NCBI GenBank assembly: GCA_033557835.1
Contig: JAWQRO010000106.1
Location: forward strand, 1-57,081
Origin: Helochares maculicollis
Taxonomy: Eukaryota > Arthropoda > Insecta > Coleoptera > Hydrophilidae
Direction: 5' to 3'
Length of the DNA: 57,081 bases
Within the stretch, counting starts at the first letter, position 1; every line of letters begins with the position of its first letter. Shown here in pieces: positions 48,370 through 57,081 of the stretch. The position numbers and the translations under genes are program-made. The notes under the pieces were generated by a model. The model was not told the origin of the DNA. It saw only the letters and a list, made by a program, of their open reading frames with translations, and made no database searches.

Positions 48370-51300
48370 CAGACGATGCATCGCGTCGTGATATATTGAA
48401 ATGGATTTTAGATGAATGAATTTTCTGTCTGCTTGTGAAAACTTATGAATATCTTTCTAGATATATGAATATACCTGGGCATATGCATACATATCGGAAT
48501 ATGAGAATGCCCACTAGACTTATGGTTATACCTAACATAGTTAATATACATGGCTATACTTACTATATCTCATCATTTGGTTATACATAATACCAGCACT
48601 GCTTAATATAAGTGACTAGGAAAGAAAATACCAATCGATTAATGGCAATTATTCTTTATGTTTAGAATACCAAGGCGGACGAACAATCATCGAAAAAATT
48701 TTAATTTTTATTACGAAAATAATTCCTGCATCTAGAAACCGCTGATTCGCCGCCTCGGTTTGGTAGAAGCTTGAAATTCAATACGAAACTGAAGGTTGTG
48801 GGAACAACAAGTTGTTTTCTCCGTCTACTTCAGTGGCCACTATTTTCAACAGTTTGAATTTCAATATTATAACCTACCGGCTGACCGTAGCTGCAACCGC
48901 GGTCATCGTGTACTATACGGGCGACGACGGCCAATAAAATTCCCAATTATTGGGCAATAAAACGATTCATTTTCATTGGATAAGATCTAAGCACAGTGAA
49001 GCGCACCAAAGCGGCGTGCAATTGGGCTTAAGGTTGATGCTTTGTAATCATTAAAATTCCTTGAGAAGATGCTCACTTTTTAGATGTTTTGAGAAGCCGT
49101 AAATGAGTTTTCATAATTGAAACATATTCGAAGACACATGGACTTTTTAAATATCGTTAATAATCGCAAGTTCAATTGGTCTGCAAACAAACATCTTAAT
49201 TTCGAGTAAATTTTGTTTATATTTTTCTAAGGTTTGGACCATTTTTCAAAGTACAATTTGAGAAATGCTTGAATTGATGTACAGTCCAAAAGGCAGTATA
49301 GACTAGCGAGTAGTCTAACATTAGTAGTCCGGTACTGATTTATCCCCGTCAAATCCAATGTAAATGATAATATAGATTTAATCAACGTTGAAACTCGTTC
49401 GTACTTTATAAAGGTATTGTGGAGAAAACATTATTTAATGTGTAGTTTATTTTTTGTAATTATTGAGAAACTTGTAAAACTTTTTATCAGTTGTAAAAGA
49501 GATCTGGCTCATGATCTGAGTGGTAATGTTCATCTTTTACTGTCGAGAATTAATTTAAATTAAAGATGATGAACGCATAGACATTTGATACTCTGCTTGA
49601 CACAGCAGAACCAAAATATTTCCATTATAGATATACAACAAAGTTTATAATGAAAATAATGTGTTAAAAGCATTGGAAGTGCGGCTTAATTGAAAATCAT
49701 AGCATAAATTAAAACGTTTTGGCTCTGAAAATTTTGGAATATTTCGAAACCTTGGTATATCTTGCCTATCTTAATAGCGCGATGTAATTTTGAGGATGTA
49801 GCACCTTTTAAAATAGTACCGTACCAACAATCCTAGAATACCTTCAAACCTTAAGTTATGCGCTCCATATTAAATATTTTAACGCATCTTGAATTACAAG
49901 CAACCAACTTGGGTCCCTTATTTGAATCGAAATTTTATAATTGGCTCCATCTGTGTGATTTCGTAACTCGGTATTGGCGTAGGAATCCGTAAGGATATTC
50001 CCTCTCTTCCCCTTATGCTTTTCGGTAAGAAAATGTTTGTTTGTAAGACTTAAACTAACTAATAGGCTAATAAAATTTATTAATTATGGTAGCCGACATG
50101 TGTTTTTGGAATAGTTAGTACCAGTATTAATTTAATTTGGGAAATTAATTTTAATGGTTACAGCTATAAAATTGGACGAAAACTTTCTCCCTTGACCGAT
50201 GAAGTGAGTATCTTATTGATATTTCTTTTCGGCTTAATTCTCGTGAATGCTACTCACTTCCATCAATATTGTTTTGTTGATAGCTAAGATTAAAGTCCAA
50301 CACGTTTTCACTTTGGTGATACTGTGCAGACAGAACAAATTGTCGTCTGTGTATGTTATCAAGATGAGGCATTATATGCAACTTTGAGATAAAAACTAAT
50401 CAAGTTGGTATAAATCTGAAGTGCCTCCACTCAATATTTTCGTATGCATGCATAGTGTACAAATGGATTCCGAGTAAGCGAAGCGTATTTGGTTTTTGTA
50501 TGTGCTCGTTCTTTCTCTGTACATGTGCATTATGTAATTTGTGTTCCAACTAAATGTATCTGGATCAAAATAGACTACATTTCGAAAGTAAATCGATTGC
50601 TTATGGGGAGTCTATATATTTATGCTATGAATGATTTTTTGCATTATATATTATGTTGCTATCAAAGCTTCAGATAATAGCTCTTTTCAAAATTAAAGCG
50701 TTTTTACTTTCCTTACTTGCAAGTTGGTCGTTTCACTTATTTCAAAATTGTAAGCAGCTGTCATTTTAAGCTTTTATTACGTTTTGCAATTATATATTTA
50801 ATTACTTTGTTCCTTAATGCATTGCTATTATTCTCTGAGAGAAGCTCGAGTAAGCGAATTTTGTGTATTCCAACTTCTCATTATATGTAGGTACGTTTTG
50901 AAATTAAATTCTATCAAAATGTTCTTACTGCAGCTCCTTGTAATTCATTATTGTTCCTAAAGGATCAAACGCCTTTTTTGAATAATCACTAGAAGGCATA
51001 TCCGGGTAATACGATGGGTGCATTGTTTTGCAGTAATTTCTCAATTTTGTATCAGTGAATTATACGAGTCTGGACATTCTAATTAATTGTCATATTTCAA
51101 TTCCTCTTCATATTCCTTTTTATTCTTCAGATTTTGTCTCGTCTTAGGGAAAGTTACTGTTTCTGAACGTAAAAATTCTAAATCGCCGGTGTTAAATATG
51201 ATCAAATAGGCTGTTTCGAAACAGATTTGCCTCACTTTACATTATTTAATCACTTTTCCCTTATAACTAATGAATTTTTTACATTGATTTTGTTTTACTT

Positions 51301-51959
51301 TTATAGTTTAATTTACTGATTATTGATATTTTGGGAATACTTTGAGTTTAGGTAATAAAGAAGATATTTCCCTATTTATTTCAATATAAAAAATAATTTG
51401 GAGTAAAATTTGTCAAATGTCTTTAGTTTCTTAAAATAATCTTAAGGTGATAATATGATATATGTTTAGTATCTTTTTGCAGCCCCTTGAGTTCAGGATT
51501 TAAGCCATACTTTAATTAATATTTTCTATGGTACGCTTACTATGAAAATTTCAAACTGAAAAGTAACACATTTGATACTCGAACTATGTCGAAATCATGT
51601 ATTATTTTCAATTAATTTTAAGATAAGTACAACATTAAACTTCATAGCTTTATTTTAATAAACAGCCTAGCTTATTGTCGTATTTACTTACGCAATGAGA
51701 GAAGATTAAAAATGATCAACACGAATTCAAATACCTCCATAAACGTAAAACCTATATAAAATCCAGGTTAAATAAGGGAAAAAGTTTTCCTACACTTGAT
51801 ATAATAGTAGGTGGATGTAAAAATACTAATACAAAACACATGAACCGTATCTGTTATCTATTTTATTATAAAACAAATGGAATCAAAATCAATTTAAACT
51901 CGAGAAGAAGTATTAATTACAATCCAATATATACTCATTCCAATACCAACATTGCAAAA

Positions 51960-52250
51960 TAATATCGAGAGCATACCGATATCGCGGTAATGGCCTCAGT
52001 AATTAGCGGTGTTTGGAAAGCGGCGTCAAAGGAAACAGTCCAGGCGATTCTAGGATTTATGGATCCAGGTCCTCGCGAGGGAGGGAGCGAAGGAGATGGA
52101 AAGAGGAGACAACAGAACAGCCAAGATGCAAGAGCACATAAATTACTGTTCGTTGTTAGCCGGATCGAGAGCCGCGACTTCAGATTGTCCTCCGGGGCAC
52201 ACACAGCTCTTTTGTAGTGGGCGTGATTGCTTTACGGATCTATTCTTGCG
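51960..52250. other. GC-richer island in Notch intron 4
   Basis: About 290 bases stand out by composition, with purine-rich GAGGGAGGGAGCGAAGGAG in the middle. Open frames of 75 codons (plus, 51990-52217) and 89 codons (minus, 52204-51935) overlap here. None resembles a known domain. Candidate conserved non-coding element or old insertion. Confidence 0.25.
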
Positions 52251-55164
52251 ATTCGTTACGAACAATCAACCATTTACCATCTTCGTCTATTTCTCATGTT
52301 CATAAAGAACATTACACAAGAGATTATACGTTACGTGAACGTTAATTATCTCGAGAAATTTTTATTTAGACCAAAATAAGCTTTTTCAACACTATCAAAA
52401 AGGCTCGAGGAGATTTTTTTTGTCTTTATCTTCATTAATTTTCATTTTGGCCTGCTTTTGTTGGGGATTGTTTCTTTTTAATCAACTGTAGTTGTAGACT
52501 GCTTCAATTTGTTTCTTCTTGTTTTTTTGTACTCCACAGCAAACCAAGGCATTTGTCCCCTATTTTTCAATTCAACTTGTCTTGAATTCATCAATCAGCT
52601 GTGAGGACCACCAAGCAAAGATCAGCATTTGTCCCGACTCATCCGCGTAGTCTAAAAGGCATTCGCCCGCAGGCTCTGGGTTCTCTTTAAAATTCATGGA
52701 TTCAGACAGAACTAAAATATCAGCGAAAGATAATATCGAGATCATCTCTTCTTCCTACGGATCCAATGGGTTGAGTTGCGAGGAAAGGCAAAAAACTGGT
52801 TTATTTGATAAATAGCATAATAATAAAGAATTATTGCAGAAACTCGTTCTTACGTTTGCCATGTTTCCAATACAATAAAACCAATTATGCAAATGCAATT
52901 TGTTTTCGATTTACAAATATTTATGTCTAAAGGCTGCAATTTTTCAAGGGATTCCTACATTCACTTTGTTACCATTTACTGAACAGCAATTATTAACAGC
53001 AGATGGTCGATTTCATTCCATTCTTTAAGGAGTGTAAAATAAATAACAGGGTCGCCCCTAATAATGCAAACCGATTTTTCACTGCAAATACAATATTGGT
53101 GCATAAAACCATATACCATTTTGTAAATCTGGTAGTAATTGGCTTTAATTGACAGCATATATTGAATTTATAAAAGATATATTAATGAATACAATTCCAT
53201 TAGAAAATAGACGAAGTTGTTAAATACTTTTGCTGGTGTTGTAAATAAAATGCCGCAAACAAAATTTTGATTCCTACCAGCGTTGTTATAATTCCTTTAT
53301 TTAACGCGAAAATTCTTAAAATAACCCGTAAAGCAAATCAGAGGGAATAATATTTATTTCATGTATATTTAAGTGTTGCTATTATTTTTGCCGAATTTTT
53401 CATCTGTCACTTGCAGAATTCTCTCAAGCGGACAACATTCTTTTTTTCCGCCAGCAATTTATATCCAAATTGTTTTTACTTCTTCAAAACGTCATCGCAC
53501 AGGGGCCGCATTCTTAACCCAGCGATAGTAGAAGAGACAATTTGAGATGCCACGATATCTTTTTTCTTCGTGGCGATTTCGTAGCAATTGCAAATGGCGC
53601 AATAATTTTTATTAATGAACACTTACAACTCCAGGAATGCATCGATACATTTTTACAATCTGCTAATTGCGGATTGTTTTAATGAACTAATGTGAGATCG
53701 AGGTGTTGAATATGCAGTAAAATAACCGTTTAACAGAACTACTCCAAGGGACATTAACAAATTCATAAATATTTATTTCGAAATCGCTTGAGAGACTGGT
53801 ATTACATTATGTTCTTTTTTATTTTCCATTACTGGACAAGAAAACGATGTAAATAATCTTCTGTTTTAAACGCGGCAGCCTCTTCGCAATGAGTTATTGT
53901 AATGGAAGCTGTTGTAATTACCATAGATCTATAAAAATGTTAATCTGACGTCGACATAAATGCTTCATCAATTTCCCGCTCTTCCCGTCTATAGCGTGGC
54001 AACTTGAAAGATACTTTGAAACCAGAATGACTCGGTCTAGAAAAATCGACTTAAAGAAAGACATGTCGATTAGAAACACGCAACAGGCAACGTTGCTAAT
54101 ACAAGCGTATCCATATTTAATACGATACGCTTATTTATATCTAGTTTTTTTGTTCTTATTGTGAGTGCCATTGATATAAATTACATGGTGTAAATTATTT
54201 CTATCGGATTAGTTAATACTCACTTATAAGCAAAATTGACAACTTTGAATGAAGTATAGTTGCGGTTTATGCAAGAATTTTATATCTAATGAGAGGATTT
54301 GACTTGCAAATGGATGCGAGAAAAAGTTGAAGTCTTCGGTTTTTCATAGTAACAGTTGGTTGACTTTACGTCAAAGAACTGCTTGATTTTATGTAGATTT
54401 GGTCGATTTCTTGTAGACTTCGATACCAAGGCTTCCTTCGGCTGATTTCACGCAAAAAATCTGGTCCGTTTTTGTCCGCAAAGCACTTAAAGAAAAAAAT
54501 GGCCAAACGATTCGTATATAAAAGCAATTAACAAAAGGTCAATTAAAATCAATTCCTAATTTGTCGGTGAGCGTCCCATGTAAGGAAGAGAATTTCTAGT
54601 TTTGTACAAAAGGACGTCGGCTTATTTTATCTCGCTAAATCGGTAAGCATAAAGAGTAGATTTCTCTCGAGTTAAATTAACACGCATTGAACATCTGCAT
54701 AACTCGGGATGAAATAAAGGAAGCGCTGACTACCGAAAGAATTTTTAATTCGTGATTCAAAAGTAATTAAGGTCAGCGACTTATACTAAATTTGGATTGG
54801 GAATAGATAGGAGATATTTTTAGAACGCGGTAAACATTTATAGCTATTTAATTTTTGTATAACATTAATAAAAATAGTGCAATGTTTAATTTCTTTTGTA
54901 ATCCTTAATCACCATGTGCTTTTTAAATCAGTTCTAAAAATTACGTGCTTAAAAATTTTTTTGATGCACATACAATTTGCACATTTAATATTATATAATT
55001 TTTTATGTTTAAATCTATACCGAAAATCGACACTCCGGGCTGTTGATTTGATTATTGAGAAGCGGATATAAAATAAAAACTTGATATAGTCAGTAATATA
55101 ATTTAATACATTTATAATAAATGGCATGCTCTTGAAAATAATTTCATAATATCTTCTCCAGTTA

Positions 55165-55245
55165 GTCGGCAGCTGTAACATTGACGTCTAGACGCCAGTC
55201 CGAGGGACGAAAGGTCCCTAATTCGAGTCTTAGTCACTGTACTGC
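55165..55245 (+). repeat. tRNA-like fragment, possible degenerate SINE
   Basis: GAGGGACGAAAGGTCCCTAA followed directly by TTCGAGTCT resembles the GGTCCCGGGTTCGAGTCC block (variable loop, T arm and internal B box) of tRNA-derived SINEs. The preceding region, TAGTCGGCAG onward, is a poor A-box. No cloverleaf with a paired acceptor stem forms by eye, so it is not a functional tRNA gene. Confidence 0.35.
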
Positions 55246-57019
55246 ATTATAAATGTGCTCTTACCCTTGAAAAGATTTATTTTTCTTTGTTATCTGAGGC
55301 TAACATCTGCAAATGAAAATAACCTCGCACTATAAAACAATTGCTTCTTTTGAGTTTCATGATAGTATTGAAATCCGGAAGTATTTAAGTAAAATTTCTG
55401 ACTACTCAAGCGTACCGCCGAGTCATCTAAGTTTTTCATGAAAACTTTTAGCAAAAAATTACTCCAACAAGTGTGGAAATGCCCGAAGATTGCAATCAAA
55501 CTGTCAATGGATTCGTACGATCACAATTGAATGCCATCGAAAAGGTTAAAATCATTTATTTGTTCCGCGGTTCACGCTGGCTCCAGCTATTGGCTCAACG
55601 GAGAATCGTGATCAACTGCACTTTTCATATCGTTTCACGACGGGTGGATACAACCGCTTCTATTCAATGCAGAACCACTTAACGCCTCCCAAGAGATAAG
55701 CAACCTGAAAGAACTGGATAACAGCAAAATATTTTTGTTATGGCTGGGATATTTAATTCCTTTTATCTAAAGATGGACAGGACAGGGACAGGTTGGTTAC
55801 ATTATACACTTACTCAACTCTTTAGATCACCAAATGAACTTTAGATACTCATGCAGACAAAGCAATTTCGCAATCATTTTGACAGGTGCTTTTTCTCACT
55901 TTATCTTCGACGATGGCCAAGTTAAGCTTGCGTATAGATGGTGTGTGAAAATTGATAGGATATGAAAGCCTGTATCCAGATTAAATTTGCAAAAGCATTA
56001 GAATTGAGTTGACTTATGAAAATTACAAATACCAATATTAGAATTGCATATGACAGTAAATAATAAGAAACTCTAGACTTTACATAACTACTTATTTTTG
56101 TTTCTCTTTTTGATTTTAAACTTCATGCATATATTAACTTTGATAGCTACTATAAACTATAGACTTGGCGCTATGTTTACATGATTGTCGTTAACCAAAA
56201 TTTAAACAATAATCCATGCAAAGTTATTTAAAATAATTCGATAAATTTTAAAACAAACTTCCATTTTATTAATTTTTAATGATATTAATATATTTTAATC
56301 AGTATTTCTCAAATTTCTGCTAATTTAACAATAGTTTTTGTTAAGTAAAAGTTGTTCACATTTTTTAAACCTTCATCTTAGGGATTCTCCAGATTTTAAT
56401 GTTTTGTGATTTTCCACTAGCTTAATAATTCCTGTAATATAAAATGTTGGTTGAAGTATTGGTTAAATATATTTGCAAGAACATGTTTAAATGTGTCTTT
56501 ACATAATATTTCTATATTTTATTTTTTATCGATTTACAGGTTTTTAACATTTAACTTGTGTGTTTATTACTTAATGCCTGAAGCATATTTTTTCTTTCAT
56601 TTAAAATTAAGAAATAATTCTACTTCTCAAATAGGGGGGTTGCCTTGGTTTTTAACCATTATGATGTAAAAAGTGCGCGTATTTCATGCAAATGCGGTAT
56701 CCCAGCCAAAGAAATACTGTTTTTTAGATGTTCTCCCTAATGCAGCCCTTTTTTTAGGAAACTATTAATTCGCAATGAACTAACCAAAAATATGAAGCTA
56801 CTATTGATGTATCCCTATCCTTATAACTGCAAACTGTTCATTCCACAAAATAATTTAGTTTCACATAACTAAAAGGCAAAAAAGAGCACTCAAGGTCTCC
56901 CGATCAAGTCGAATATTTATATCTACTAATTATTAATAGTTTAGCTTGTGAGTCAAATTATAATTATATAGTTGACGACTACATTTATTGAGAAAAATTC
57001 AGATCTTTGTAAACAAACA

Positions 57020-57075
57020 AGTACTTCCGGTAGTGGTACTTATACGACAACTGATATGGATTCGAGCCCGTCTTT
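57020..57075 (+). repeat. second tRNA-like fragment at the window edge
   Basis: CGGTAGTGGTACTTATACGA followed about 15 bases later by GGATTCGAGCCCGTC resembles spaced A-box and B-box sequences of a tRNA-derived SINE. The element may continue beyond the window. Evidence is limited to these two boxes. Confidence 0.3.
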
Positions 57076-57081
57076 CATATA

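Larger units (their letters stand above)
45697..57081 (+). other. Notch intron 4, 5' part (more than 11.3 kb, runs off the window)
   Basis: Phase-2 intron opening with GTAAGT within EGF5. No exon that would complete the split serine and supply cysteine 4 of EGF5 was found, so the intron probably continues past the right edge. Contents noted: open frames at 47889-48369, a CCAAT-rich palindrome cluster near 48931-48990, a GC-richer island at 51960-52250, and tRNA-like fragments near 55165 and 57020. The rest is AT-rich without recognised features. Confidence 0.75.

Overview
The window is AT-rich animal DNA with GT-AG spliced genes, introns from about 100 bp to 26 kb, a decayed Tc1/mariner transposon, microsatellite and minisatellite DNA and possible tRNA-derived SINE scraps. 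There is nothing prokaryotic: no operons, ribosome-binding sites or CRISPR. Protein similarity points to an arthropod, most likely an insect and clearly not Drosophila itself. I cannot name the species.

Two protein-coding genes are supported and they are divergently oriented. On the minus strand, five exons between 4955 and 338 join in frame into a complete 538-residue coiled-coil protein matching CCDC151/ODAD3, a subunit of the outer dynein arm docking complex of motile cilia. On the plus strand, four exons (6842-6926, 17475-17553, 43476-43747, 45501-45696) join in frame to give the signal peptide, EGF repeats 1-4 and the start of EGF repeat 5 of the Notch receptor. The rest of Notch lies beyond the right edge. 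The two start codons are 1.9 kb apart, so the interval 4956-6841 should hold both promoters.

Layout: 1-337 is sequence downstream of ODAD3 with a (TA)n run at the edge. 338-4955 is ODAD3, whose largest intron carries a stop-riddled coding-like remnant. 4956-6841 is the head-to-head intergenic region with a purine-rich tract and, next to Notch, several upstream ORFs, one of which overlaps the Notch start. 6927-17474 (10.5 kb) and 17554-43475 (25.9 kb) are Notch introns 1 and 2. 43748-45500 is intron 3, with a 958-bp mariner insertion. 45697-57081 is the start of an intron of more than 11.3 kb.

The introns are mostly AT-rich sequence without recognisable genes, but they contain a ten-copy 19-bp minisatellite, short tandem repeats, hairpins and several GC-richer islands that are candidates for conserved regulatory DNA or old insertions. 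The most informative observations are the Notch exon structure (a 79-nt second exon and intron phases 1, 2, 1, resembling what I recall of vertebrate NOTCH1), the overlapping upstream ORF at the Notch start, missing glycosylation consensus sites in EGF4 and EGF5, and the ODAD3-Notch divergent arrangement. I found no convincing wholly new biological system.
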